Positions 26,757-36,002 of a stretch of 64,000 nt of DNA are shown here, in pieces. The translations under genes and the position numbers were made by a program. The DNA lies in NCBI RefSeq assembly GCF_024464595.1, contig NZ_JANHAW010000001.1:186001-250000 (forward strand). The letters are read 5' to 3'. This DNA is from Halobellus litoreus (GTDB taxonomy: Archaea; Halobacteriota; Halobacteria; Halobacteriales; Haloferacaceae). The stretch's first letter is position 1. Each line of letters opens with the position of its first letter. The notes under the pieces were generated by a model. It did not search any database. It saw only the letters and a list, made by a program, of their open reading frames with translations, and was not told the origin of the DNA.

Positions 26757-27209
26757 ATGAGCCTCGACGTCGCCGTCGCCGTCCCGTTCAAACAGCAGGG
26801 AACGACGCGGCTCGGTGAGGGAGAGTTCGTGGTCGCGCTCTCGCTGGATCGGGACTGGTTCTCCCCGGACCAGGCCAAGCGGCTCATCGACATCGCCGCC
26901 GGGCGTGGGTTGCTCGCGCGCGAGGACGGCGAGGTCGTCGCGCAGTTCGACCCGCCGGCCGTCGACGTGCCGGACGAGTACGAACCCGACGAGTCGATCC
27001 TCCGCGAGCAGTCCACCTTCGAGCGAATTCTCGACGCGCTCGTCGCCGCCGGACACGACAAGCGCGACGCGGTCGCGGCCGTGAACGAGAAACAGCGACG
27101 GCTCGGCGTCTCCGTCGAAGCGGCCGCCGCGCTGTACGCCCGCCAGCAGGGCGTCGACGTCGGCGACGCGGCTCGGGGTGCGAAAGCCACTCTCGGCGAC
27201 GAGGACTGA
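26757..27209 (+). CDS. DUF2240 family protein
   Basis: The 150-residue protein begins MSLDVAVAVPFKQQGTTRLG. It has FSPDQAKRLIDIAAGRGLLA, a segment that looks like a small helical DNA- or protein-binding fold. The C-terminal half is helical (RILDALVAAGHDKRDAVAAV, then NEKQRRLGVSVEAAAALYAR). It matches the archaeal DUF2240 family as I know it. The start at 26757 is preferred. Function is unknown; a regulator is one guess. Confidence 0.8.
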   Translation: MSLDVAVAVPFKQQGTTRLGEGEFVVALSLDRDWFSPDQAKRLIDIAAGRGLLAREDGEVVAQFDPPAVDVPDEYEPDESILREQSTFERILDALVAAGHDKRDAVAAVNEKQRRLGVSVEAAAALYARQQGVDVGDAARGAKATLGDED

Positions 27210-27253
27210 ACCGGAACGGTGCGCTCTTTTGGCCTCGCGGAGAATCGGACAGT

Positions 27254-27634
27254 ATGGTGGAGGAGCGACTCACGGACGGGCGTCGAATCGCGCAGGTTCT
27301 CGCGAGCGAGGTCACCGGCCACGGCGACGACCTCGACGCGCTCGCGGTGACCGATGCCGACCCGGACGTCGAACCGACGCCCGACGGAACGTTCGCGTAC
27401 GCGATCGACCGCGACGGCGAGCGCGTCGCGAGCGTGTACGTCCAGCCCGACCGGATACGGATCGAGTTCGAACGGGCCGTCGACGCCGTCGCCGAGGCCG
27501 CGGGGAGGGAGGGGCTCCGCGTCAGGCCGAAAGCCGTGGAGCCGCCGCGGACGCTGGTGTTCGTCGAGGACGGCGCGCAGGTGAAGTGGCTGCTCCCGGC
27601 GCTCAGGGCGGTCGCGGCGGGATCCGGTGGGTGA
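27254..27634 (+). CDS. Hypothetical haloarchaeal protein
   Basis: The 126-residue protein is soluble and acidic. It has an N-terminal helix (TDGRRIAQVLASEVTGHG), a beta-rich middle (FAYAIDRDGERVASVYVQPD) and a long helix (EFERAVDAVAEAAGREGL), ending in LVFVEDGAQVKWLLPALRAV. No family is recognised. It is co-oriented with DUF2240 and separated by 44 bases, so the two may be one transcript. Confidence 0.72.
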   Translation: MVEERLTDGRRIAQVLASEVTGHGDDLDALAVTDADPDVEPTPDGTFAYAIDRDGERVASVYVQPDRIRIEFERAVDAVAEAAGREGLRVRPKAVEPPRTLVFVEDGAQVKWLLPALRAVAAGSGG

Positions 27635-27672
27635 CCCTCGCCGGTCGAGAACAGTCTAGCGACTGAGAGCGC

Positions 27673-28332
27673 TCACAGTTCTTCCAGCAGTTCGGGGAGC
27701 CGGTCGATCAGCTCCGCCCGTGAGACGTGCGCTGCGGCGCGCGGCGAGGGCTCCGGCCCGCCTTCGTAGAGCACCTGGATCGGCACGAGGCCGGCGTTGT
27801 CGGCCCCCGCGATGTCGGCGTCGACGTCGTCGCCGACGTAGGCGGTCTCCCCCGGGGCGCTGCCGAGTTCGTCGAGCAGCGACGCGAACGCGACCGGGTC
27901 GGGCTTGCCGGCGTCGAGGTCGCCTGTGACGAGCGCCACATCGAAGGCGTCCGTCCAGCCCAGGGTGGTCAGTTTGTCGCGCTGGGCGGTCCGCGGTCCG
28001 TTGGTGAGGAGCCCGACCCGGTACTTCGTCCGCAACCCCTGGAGAAACGGCTCGGCACCCGGGACCGGAACGAGCGCGTCGGCGATCTCCCGACGATAGG
28101 CGTTCGCGAGCGATTCCGGATCGGCCTCGGTGTCGTACTCCGACAGCAGTTCCTCGAAGATCGGGGTCCGACTGTCGCTCGTGAGGTGTCGACTGTGCAC
28201 GTCGAGGTACGCCTCCCGCGACAGCGGCGGCGCGTCCGCGTCGGCGGTGGCGTCGGCGAGGATCGCCGTGCGCTCCCGCGTCGGGACGGCGAGCGTCTCG
28301 TCGAGGTCGAACCCCACCGCGGTTATAGTCAC
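27673..28332 (-). CDS. HAD-superfamily hydrolase
   Basis: The 219-residue protein starts with a GTG codon (VTITAVGFDLDETLAVP). Motif I, DLDET, contains the nucleophile Asp. Motif II is in VGLLTNGPR, motif III is the lysine in AGKPDPVAF, and motif IV is VGDDVDADI. A helical cap follows motif I. It is probably a phosphatase of a small molecule, substrate unknown. The longer reading frame upstream lacks conservation and overlaps the nurA promoter region. Confidence 0.9.
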   Translation of the reverse strand: MTITAVGFDLDETLAVPTRERTAILADATADADAPPLSREAYLDVHSRHLTSDSRTPIFEELLSEYDTEADPESLANAYRREIADALVPVPGAEPFLQGLRTKYRVGLLTNGPRTAQRDKLTTLGWTDAFDVALVTGDLDAGKPDPVAFASLLDELGSAPGETAYVGDDVDADIAGADNAGLVPIQVLYEGGPEPSPRAAAHVSRAELIDRLPELLEEL

Positions 28333-28382
28333 GTCCGAGAGCAGGGCCCCAGGACGTATGACTTTTCTCGTCTCGTCGTGAG

Positions 28383-29681
28383 GTGGGGAACGTGACACTG
28401 GATCCCGTCCACGTCGACAGCATCGCGGACCTCGCGGCGTACCTCGCGAGACACGTGGACGACACCGACCACGTCGACGTCGCCTCGCGGATCTGGGAGG
28501 AGTTCCTGGACCCGCTGTACGGGCCCGACGGGCGGGCCGTCTTGGAACCGGTCGACGAGCAGCGATTGCGCGCGGTCGACGCCGAGGACGTCGCGCTGGC
28601 GTCGCCGCCGTTCGAGACGGTCCACGGCCTCGACTCGGGGACGATCAACCCCACGACGTTCAAGAACGGCCTGGTCCTCGACCTCGCGCAGGCCGCGATG
28701 GCGGCCGTTCCCTCGGACCTCGACCTGCACCGACACAGGAGCATCGTGGCCGCGACCCACGTCACCGACGAGACGGTCCCGATCGACGAACCCTGGCGGA
28801 AGGTCGACGAGGGGTACTGTCGGTGGCGCGTGCTACAGATCCCGCGAGTCAACCGCTACGCCGAGGGGATCGTCCACGCGCTCGCGCTCTACCTCGCCGA
28901 GAGCTCGCACGCGCTCGAACACGCCGACGAGGTCTCGGACCTGCTCGTGCTCGACGGGCCGCTGTACCCCGTCGAACTGCTCAACTGGCGCGAACGGGAC
29001 GCCGAACTCAGAGCGCTCACCGAGGAGTTGAAACCCCGTTCGATCGTCGAGAACTACATCCGCCTCGTCGAGTCGTTCGTCGAGCGCGAGGTTCCCCTCT
29101 GCGGATTCGTCAAGAACCCCGCCTCGAAGCGGATCGTGGGCACGATCCGGGAGGGCGAGGCCGAGTTCGACGTGCCCTGGACCGACGACGCCGCGTTCCT
29201 CGCCAGTCTGCTCGAACGGCGAGAGCGACGCGGGACGGCGACCGAGGGCGGACCGACGCGGGGCGTCGAGGGCCGGCGGACGGACGAACTGACGTTCACG
29301 AACTGGTTCGTCTCTCGCGGCGGCGTCGACGCCACTGTCGCCGCCGACGGCGACGCCTACGGCATCGAGCGGGAACTGGATCCGACGCTGTACGAGAAGT
29401 GCTTCTTCGCCGTGTACGAACCGCAGACGGACGTCCTCTACCGCGTGGAGACACCCTACGCGTTCGCGCGCGACGAGGGCGTTCGAGAGGCCATCACCCG
29501 CCAGTTGCTCGGCGACGTCGCGGCCAACCGCGGGCCGCCCGAGGCCGTCGCGAAGGCGGACGAACTGGCGAGGATCAGCGCCCGGGAGAAGTCCTCGCTC
29601 CGGGAGAAGTTCGCCGAGACGCTCGACACCGACGAGGTCAAGCGATACGACGACGTTCGGTGGGGCGACGTGGACGGGTAG
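28383..29681 (+). CDS. nurA: NurA-type 5'-3' nuclease
   Basis: The 432-residue protein contains a NurA domain. The first acidic motif is in GLDSGTIN (residues about 83-90), the second in LLVLDGPLYP (near 190), and a conserved stretch is FVKNPASKRIVG. NurA works with HerA to resect DNA double-strand ends. The start is GTG at 28383 or an in-frame GTG at 28392. The herA gene lies 0.5 kb downstream on the same strand, separated by a small reverse gene. Confidence 0.9.
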   Translation: MGNVTLDPVHVDSIADLAAYLARHVDDTDHVDVASRIWEEFLDPLYGPDGRAVLEPVDEQRLRAVDAEDVALASPPFETVHGLDSGTINPTTFKNGLVLDLAQAAMAAVPSDLDLHRHRSIVAATHVTDETVPIDEPWRKVDEGYCRWRVLQIPRVNRYAEGIVHALALYLAESSHALEHADEVSDLLVLDGPLYPVELLNWRERDAELRALTEELKPRSIVENYIRLVESFVEREVPLCGFVKNPASKRIVGTIREGEAEFDVPWTDDAAFLASLLERRERRGTATEGGPTRGVEGRRTDELTFTNWFVSRGGVDATVAADGDAYGIERELDPTLYEKCFFAVYEPQTDVLYRVETPYAFARDEGVREAITRQLLGDVAANRGPPEAVAKADELARISAREKSSLREKFAETLDTDEVKRYDDVRWGDVDG

Positions 29682-29712
29682 CGGCGTGTTCGCCCGAGAA
29701 AGTCCGCCCCGA

Positions 29713-30060
29713 TCAGGAGTGCTCCGCGCCCGGTTCCTCTTTGATCACCTCGATCCGGACCGCCGACTCGGGGACGCCGACGCGGGCGAACTGCGTTCGG
29801 ACGTGTGCTTTGGCCGCCTCGATCGCTCGCTCGCGCGTCTCGAAGCCGCGGGGCATCGGCGACTCGAAGGCGACGTTGACCGTCTCGCCGTCGATAGTCG
29901 TCTCCGAGCCGCCGCTCTCGACCTCGTAGAACTCGTCGCAGACCCAGACGTAGGGGGCGTCTTCGTCGGGCGCTCCCTTGTACGAGGGCGCGCGCTCCCC
30001 ACGCTCGAAGATCGTTCCAGTGAGCGTGGTCCCCCCTGCGTGACCGCGGATAAGAAGCAT
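29713..30060 (-). CDS. Hypothetical protein between nurA and herA
   Basis: The 115-residue protein begins MLLIRGHAGGTTLTGTIFER and has CDEFYEVESGG and a C-terminal AHVRTQFARVGVPESAVRIEV. It looks like a small alpha/beta domain, and no family is recognised. It is transcribed opposite to nurA and herA, interrupting the usual nurA-herA linkage. Whether it is functionally linked is unknown. Confidence 0.7.
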   Translation of the reverse strand: MLLIRGHAGGTTLTGTIFERGERAPSYKGAPDEDAPYVWVCDEFYEVESGGSETTIDGETVNVAFESPMPRGFETRERAIEAAKAHVRTQFARVGVPESAVRIEVIKEEPGAEHS

Positions 30061-30178
30061 ACGTACGGTTGGATCCCGGCCGGTAAAAGCGACGCGGCAG
30101 ACGGGCGGCTGACGGGGCGACCGACCCGCGCCGCTGGGCGAGGCGTTTTAGTCGCTGCCGCCGCTGTTCCGAGACGAG

Positions 30179-32164
30179 ATGGATCTCGGGGACTTCGAGC
30201 CCGGCGGCGAGGACCGCTCGTCGGGGCGGGCCGACGACGACGACCGACGGACCGCAGGCGACGCCTCGCCCGCGACAGACGGAACGAGCCGGGGGAGCGA
30301 CGACGGAGAGACCGTCGGCAACGACAGCGGCGGACGGACGACCGCTGGCGACGGCGGCGGTGACGTCGACGGGAAAACCCAGGGCGGCGACGCGTTCGAG
30401 AGCTACGACGTCTCGCCGGCGGGCGAGGATCGGGGACTGGGTGCGATCGCCGTCTCACAGGGCCTCCGGGTCGCCGAGGACGGCGACGACACCACGCTCA
30501 GGGCGTACGTCACCACTGACAACCGCGAGAGCGTCCGCCTCGGAAAGTACCTGCTCGTTCCCTATCCGGACGACGAACTGCTGTTCTCGCGGATCACCGC
30601 CCTGGAGTATGCCCAGGAGTTCCAGACCGACGACGCGACCGAGATCCACGCCCGGCGCGCGATGCGCCGCGACGACTTCGAGGAGCGCGACTACAAGTTC
30701 GTGGCGTCGCTCGCGCCGCTTGCGGTACTATTCGAGGACCGGAACGCGGCCGCCGCCGACGACGTCGGGGACGGCGGTACTGCCGTCGGAACGGACACTA
30801 CTGACCCCGACGAGGAACTGAAACGTCGGATGGTCGACCGCGTCCCAAAGCCCGGCGCGGTGGTCGCCGAGGCGACCGATCCCGCGCAGATCAAGACCGG
30901 GCTGGCGATTCCCGCCGAGGGCATCTTCCTGGGCCACCTCTCGGTCGGCGGCGAGAAGGTCCGTACGGCGGCCCGGCCGCCGACGATCGACTACCGACTC
31001 AGAGACGACTACGACGACGGCGACCCGCTCGTGTTCCGGCACACTCTCGTCGCCGGCGGCACGGGGTCGGGGAAGACGCACGCGACGAAGAACGTCCTGC
31101 GACAACTCTTAGCGGAGGATCGAACGTACGAGATGGACGACGGCCGCTCGGCGCGCCTCGCGGTCGTCCAGTTCGACCCGCAGGACGAGTACGCCCAGAT
31201 GCACGACGACAACCCCTCGATGGACGAGTCGACCGCGCGGCGCTACGAGCGCGAGGGGATCGTCCACGGCGGCCACGACGACACCATCGCGCTGGTGCCC
31301 AAAGAGGACGGCGTCCCGTACGGCGGCGACGGCCACCGTGCCGAGCAGTTGGAGTTCACGATCCCGTTCTCGATGGCGCGGGACCGACCGTGGCTCGTCG
31401 CGGGCAGCAGCCTCAACGAGAACCAGTATCCCGCGCTGACCCACCTGTTGAACCGATTCTTCCGCGAGTACGGGAACGGCGGGACGTACGCGGAGTTCCT
31501 GACCTTCCTCGACGACCCCGCGCTGCGAGAGGAACTCGACGAGTCGGGACGCGTCCACGAGGCGACGTTCGATGCGGTCAAGCGCCGCGTCCACGGCGTC
31601 CCGGAGGGTGTCTTCGACCAGTCGGCGCGGCCGATCACGGAACTGGATCACGAGCTCGTCCGCCCCGGCGGGCTGACGGTGATCCCGACGTACCACCTCT
31701 CGACGAGCCGCGCGAAGGAGCTGTTCGTCCTCGCGGTCTCCAGTCTGCTGATCGACGACAAGCTCTCGAACGCGCCCGACTCCGAGCGGATCAAGGAGAC
31801 GCCGCTGCTCCTGGGGATGGACGAAGCGCACAACTTCCTCGCGGACGCGGACAACGTCCAGGCGCGGAAGGTCATCTCGAAGTTCACCGAGGCGGCCAAG
31901 CAGGGTCGCAAGGAGCGGCTGGGGCTCTTTCTGGTCACGCAGGACCCCCAGGACGTCGCCGAGTCGGTCTTCAAGCAGATCAACACCCGGCTGGTGCTCA
32001 ACCTCGGCGACGAGGACGCCATCAAGAGCGTCAACATCCCGCCCGAACTGGAGGACAAGGTCCCGTATATGGAGAAGGGCCAACTCGTCGTCTACTCACC
32101 CGACAACTCCGAACCGGTCGAACTCGTGGGGCTCCCGGTCTGTCTCACCCGCCACGGGGAGTGA
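30179..32164 (+). CDS. herA: HerA-like DNA helicase/translocase
   Basis: The 661-residue protein has a disordered acidic Gly/Ser-rich N terminus (about 70 residues). A HAS-barrel-like region follows, then an FtsK/HerA ATPase core. Walker A is VAGGTGSGKTHATKN near residue 290 and Walker B is LLLGMDEAHNFLAD near residue 545. The arginine-finger and motor regions are at KFTEAAKQGRKERLGLFLVT. It is a hexameric DNA translocase that with NurA (28.4 kb) and Mre11-Rad50 processes breaks. Confidence 0.92.
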   Translation: MDLGDFEPGGEDRSSGRADDDDRRTAGDASPATDGTSRGSDDGETVGNDSGGRTTAGDGGGDVDGKTQGGDAFESYDVSPAGEDRGLGAIAVSQGLRVAEDGDDTTLRAYVTTDNRESVRLGKYLLVPYPDDELLFSRITALEYAQEFQTDDATEIHARRAMRRDDFEERDYKFVASLAPLAVLFEDRNAAAADDVGDGGTAVGTDTTDPDEELKRRMVDRVPKPGAVVAEATDPAQIKTGLAIPAEGIFLGHLSVGGEKVRTAARPPTIDYRLRDDYDDGDPLVFRHTLVAGGTGSGKTHATKNVLRQLLAEDRTYEMDDGRSARLAVVQFDPQDEYAQMHDDNPSMDESTARRYEREGIVHGGHDDTIALVPKEDGVPYGGDGHRAEQLEFTIPFSMARDRPWLVAGSSLNENQYPALTHLLNRFFREYGNGGTYAEFLTFLDDPALREELDESGRVHEATFDAVKRRVHGVPEGVFDQSARPITELDHELVRPGGLTVIPTYHLSTSRAKELFVLAVSSLLIDDKLSNAPDSERIKETPLLLGMDEAHNFLADADNVQARKVISKFTEAAKQGRKERLGLFLVTQDPQDVAESVFKQINTRLVLNLGDEDAIKSVNIPPELEDKVPYMEKGQLVVYSPDNSEPVELVGLPVCLTRHGE

Positions 32165-32327
32165 GCGGGAGCGCGAGGCGGTCCGCAGCGAAACGTATTG
32201 GGTTCCGCGGAGCGTCGCTCCGTAGAGAGTCACATCGGGATCTGCAGCGAGACCGCGGTGGCGTCCACAGGGACCGAGCGTTCCCGTCGGGGCCCGTTTT
32301 TTGTACCCCGCCGCTGTATCCGAACCT

Positions 32328-32750
32328 ATGCCGAGGCACGTGCTCGTCCCCGTCGACGGCTCCCCGCAGTCGCTGCAGGCGATCGGATTCGTCTCCGCCG
32401 AGTGGGACGACGTCGACGTGACCCTGCTTCACGTCATCAATCCGGTGCAGGCGGGCTACCGGGCCGGCGTCCTCCCGAGCGGGTCCGAGGAGTGGTTCCG
32501 GGAGGCGAAATCCGAGGCCGAGGAGATACTCGACGAAGCCCGAGCCCAGTTAGAGGTCGACGGCGACGTCGAAACGGCGATCGAGGTCGGGCGGCCGGCG
32601 GCGACCATCGTCGAGGAGGCGCGCGAACGCGGCGTCGACCACGTCGTCGTCGGGAGCCACGGCCGCCGCGGCGTCTCGCGGCTGGTGCTCGGGAGCGTCG
32701 CCGAACACGTTGCTCGGCGGTCGCCGATCCCGGTGACGATCGTCAGGTGA
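32328..32750 (+). CDS. Universal stress protein family (UspA-like)
   Basis: The 140-residue protein starts MPRHVLVPVDGSPQS. It ends with the UspA ATP-binding signature VVVGSHGRRGVSRLVLGSVA and the conserved terminal strand PIPVTIVR. This is a single-domain Usp, probably binding ATP, with a general stress role. The start at 32328 fits the family start. Confidence 0.92.
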   Translation: MPRHVLVPVDGSPQSLQAIGFVSAEWDDVDVTLLHVINPVQAGYRAGVLPSGSEEWFREAKSEAEEILDEARAQLEVDGDVETAIEVGRPAATIVEEARERGVDHVVVGSHGRRGVSRLVLGSVAEHVARRSPIPVTIVR

Positions 32751-32777
32751 ACCGTCGGCGGGGGGAAGCGGCGTCGA

Positions 32778-33434
32778 TCAGTAGCCCAGTTGGTCGCGGA
32801 CGAGCACGATCGTCGTGCGGCCCTCCTCGACTTCCTGTCGGAAGATGAGCTGTTTCGCGATCGCGGACTCGACGCCGTAGGCTTCCTGGGCGCGCTCGTT
32901 TTCGAGCGGGTACGCCACGGATTCGAGTCGATCCAGGGCGTCGTCGAGCGTCGGCACGATCTTGTTCACCCCGCTGACGATGACCACGTTGCTCGCGGCG
33001 AAGGGGTACGCGCCGATTCGGCTGCCCGAGAGGTCCGCAGCGACGAGTTCGCCGGTCTCCGAGATGGCGTTGATGCCGCCGAGGAAGTAGTCCGCGGTCT
33101 GGGACTCGCGACGGGCGGCCTGCCGTTCGGCGTCGTCGTCGATGCTCCAGATCTGGTCCGGGAGGCTCTCCCACTCGTGGTCGCCCTCCGAGAGATAGTC
33201 GTCGAACCCGATCTCTTCGAGGGTCGTCGAGTGGCCGTTCATCACGGACGCGCCCGCGGGAATCTGGGATTTCACCGCTTCGAGCGCGTCGTCGGCCGAG
33301 TCGACGACGACGACCTCGAACCCGTTGGCTTCGAGATTCGCCACGGTCTCTTCGACGGTCTCGTCGTCGGCGAGTTCGTCGAGCGTTGCGTCGATTTCGG
33401 TGTCGTCTACGTAGTCGGATTTCTGTTGAGACAT
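32778..33434 (-). CDS. LUD-domain protein (lactate utilization type, LutC/YkgG-like)
   Basis: The 218-residue protein has the LUD layout. It has an N-terminal helical segment, a GASVMNGHSTTLEEIG motif, and a conserved core with ADYFLGGINAISETGELVAA and VVIVSGVNKIVPTLDDALDR. Related proteins take part in iron-sulfur-dependent lactate oxidation, but this one stands alone without LutA or LutB. An inverted repeat gtgtcg-gttt-cgacac (33445-33460) lies just upstream of the start and may be an operator. Confidence 0.88.
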   Translation of the reverse strand: MSQQKSDYVDDTEIDATLDELADDETVEETVANLEANGFEVVVVDSADDALEAVKSQIPAGASVMNGHSTTLEEIGFDDYLSEGDHEWESLPDQIWSIDDDAERQAARRESQTADYFLGGINAISETGELVAADLSGSRIGAYPFAASNVVIVSGVNKIVPTLDDALDRLESVAYPLENERAQEAYGVESAIAKQLIFRQEVEEGRTTIVLVRDQLGY

Positions 33435-33585
33435 CTGCGAGAGTGTGTCGGTTTCGACACCGAACGCTACGCTCGTGAATCACTTAATCTCTCGCGGACA
33501 CCGGTATCAGGTGGTTACGCCGACGTTATCGTAATATCAGATAGTCGAAAAATCCTCAGATTCGATCGGGACGAGCCCGAAACCG

Positions 33586-35811
33586 TTACTGGAACCCGAT
33601 CCGGCCGTCGCGGCGCTCGCCGATGCCCTCGCGGGTGCCACCCTTGAACTGGTCCTGCATCTGCTCGTAGTAGTCGAGCAGGTCGTCCGTGATCGTCGGC
33701 CGCACGGACTCCATCGCCTGCCGGAAGTGCCGCATCTCGATCTCCTCGGCGTCGTCGTCCTCGCGAAGCGCCTCGATAGCGGCCTCGCGAGCGATGGTCT
33801 GGAGGTCCGAGCCGACGTAGCCGTCGGTGATCTCCGCGATTTCGCGCAGGCTCACGTCGGGCGCGAGCGGCGAGTTGCGGGTGTGTATCTTCAGGATCTG
33901 CTCGCGGCCCTCCTCCTCGGGTTGACCGATGAGCACCAGCCGATCGAACCGCCCCGAGCGGATCAGGGCGGGGTCGATCATGTCCGGTCGGTTGGTCGCG
34001 GCGATCACCATCACGTCGCCGTTCTCCTCCAACCCGTCCAGTTCCGTCAGGAGTTGGTTGACGACACGCTCGGAGACGTTGTTGCCGGTCTCGCCGCCCC
34101 GACTCGGCGCGAGGCTGTCGAGCTCGTCGAAGAAGATGATCGTCGGGCTGACCTGTCGGGCCTTCCGGAACGTCTGGCGAATCGCCTTCTCGGACTCGCC
34201 GACCCACTTCGAGAGCAGTTGCGGCCCCCGGACCGAGATGAAGTTCGCGTTCGTCTCGTTGGCGACGGCCTTCGCGATGAGGGTCTTTCCTGTCCCTGGG
34301 GGCCCGTAGAGCAGCACGCCCTTCGGCGGGTCGATACCCATCCGGTCGAACCGGTCCTGGGAGGTCAACGGCCACTCGACGCTCTCTTTGACCGTCTGTT
34401 TGGGGTCTTCGAGGCCGCCGACGTCGTCCCACGACACCTTCGGGAGTTCGACGAGCACCTCCCGCATCGCCGAGGGTTCGACGTCCGCGAGCGCGCCCTG
34501 GAAGTCCTGGCGCTTGACGATCATCCGGTCGATGAGGCTCGGCGGGATGTCCTCCTCGTCGAGGTCGATCTCCGGGAGGTATCGGCGGAGCGCCTTCATC
34601 GCCGCCTCCTTCGTCAGCGACTCGATGTCAGCGCCGACGAAGCCGTGGGTCTCGTCGGCGAGGTGATCGAGCGAGACGTCGTCCGACAGCGGCATCCCGC
34701 GGGTGTGGATCTGGAGGATCTCCTTGCGACCCACCTCGTCGGGGACGCCGATCTCGATCTCGCGGTCGAAGCGGCCGGGCCGGCGCAGCGCCGGATCGAC
34801 GCTGTCGACGCGGTTCGTCGCCGCGATGACGATGACCTCCCCGCGCGTCTCTAAGCCATCCATCATCGTCAGCAGTTGGGCGACGACGCGGCGCTCGACC
34901 TCGCCGGTCACGTCGTCGCGCTTCGGCGCGATCGAGTCGAGTTCGTCGATGAAGATGATCGACGGCGACTCCTCGGTGGCGTCCTCGAAGATCTCGCGCA
35001 ACTGCTGTTCGGACTCGCCGTAGTACTTCGAGATGATCTCCGGGCCGGCGATCGAGAAGAAACTCGCGGAGGTCTCGTTGGCGACGGCCTTCGCGAGCAG
35101 CGTCTTCCCGGTCCCGGGCGGCCCGTGGAGCAGCACGCCCTGCGGCGGCTCGATCCCGAGTTTCTTGAAGATCTGCGGGTGCTTCATCGGGAGTTCGACC
35201 ATCTCGCGGACGCGCTGGATCTCGTTCTGGAGGCCGCCGATGTCCTCGTAGGTGATCCCGCCGCCGGTCTTCTCGAAGCCCGAGATAGGCTCCTCGCGGA
35301 GTTCGACCTCGGTGTCCTCGGTGACGAGACAGACGCCGTCGGGTTCGGTCTCGACCGCGATGAGCGGAATCGCCTGCCCGGGCGACCGCATAAACGGGTG
35401 GTTCGTCGACGACATCACCGGGACGATGTCGCGCTCGACGACCGGCCGCTTGAGGATCTGCCGTTTGACCATCCCGGCGGCGTCGGAGCCGAACTGCACG
35501 CTCGCCTCCTCCGGCGGCGCGAGAACGAGTTTCTCCGCCTTCGTTTCCTCGGCTTTTCGGATCGTCACGCGCTCGCCGATGCTGACGTCGGCGTTCTGTC
35601 GCGTGAAGCCGTCGATGCGGACCGTGTCGGTGTTCCAGTCCTGCCGGTCCGCGCGCCACACCTTCGCCGCGGTGGTCTCGGCGCCCTCGATTTCGATGAT
35701 GTCGCCCGGCGAGAGCTTCAGATGGAGCAACGTGTCCGGGTCGAGACGGGCGATACCGCGGCCCGAGTCGTTCGGGTACGCCTTCGCCACTTCGAGTTGA
35801 ACTTCGTTCAT
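33586..35811 (-). CDS. cdc48: CDC48/VCP-type AAA+ ATPase
   Basis: The 741-residue protein has an N-terminal double-psi-barrel domain (about residues 1-180) and two AAA modules. The Walker A motif [13 protein letters not shown] is at residues 230-242, and a second copy is near residue 503. The Walker B motifs are [13 protein letters not shown] and [13 protein letters not shown]. It unfolds and extracts proteins, often feeding the proteasome (psmB at 8.2 kb). A TATA-like box ggacttaacc lies about 45 bases upstream of the start on this strand. Confidence 0.95.
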   Translation of the reverse strand: MNEVQLEVAKAYPNDSGRGIARLDPDTLLHLKLSPGDIIEIEGAETTAAKVWRADRQDWNTDTVRIDGFTRQNADVSIGERVTIRKAEETKAEKLVLAPPEEASVQFGSDAAGMVKRQILKRPVVERDIVPVMSSTNHPFMRSPGQAIPLIAVETEPDGVCLVTEDTEVELREEPISGFEKTGGGITYEDIGGLQNEIQRVREMVELPMKHPQIFKKLGIEPPQGVLLHGPPGTGKTLLAKAVANETSASFFSIAGPEIISKYYGESEQQLREIFEDATEESPSIIFIDELDSIAPKRDDVTGEVERRVVAQLLTMMDGLETRGEVIVIAATNRVDSVDPALRRPGRFDREIEIGVPDEVGRKEILQIHTRGMPLSDDVSLDHLADETHGFVGADIESLTKEAAMKALRRYLPEIDLDEEDIPPSLIDRMIVKRQDFQGALADVEPSAMREVLVELPKVSWDDVGGLEDPKQTVKESVEWPLTSQDRFDRMGIDPPKGVLLYGPPGTGKTLIAKAVANETNANFISVRGPQLLSKWVGESEKAIRQTFRKARQVSPTIIFFDELDSLAPSRGGETGNNVSERVVNQLLTELDGLEENGDVMVIAATNRPDMIDPALIRSGRFDRLVLIGQPEEEGREQILKIHTRNSPLAPDVSLREIAEITDGYVGSDLQTIAREAAIEALREDDDAEEIEMRHFRQAMESVRPTITDDLLDYYEQMQDQFKGGTREGIGERRDGRIGFQ

Positions 35812-36002
35812 GATTGGGTCGCGGGGATACGTCCCGCCAGTCGGTCACGACCGGGGTTAAGTCCTTTCCTGCGCCGTCCCCGACGCGGATCCCTGCCCCC
35901 TACTGTGACACGCTATACCAATGTTGTCCGCGGGGATACAAATCCTTACCGACACCGGCATCGATGCGTGGACCTTTGCCCCGTCGCCGCGAGTACTCGC
36001 GT

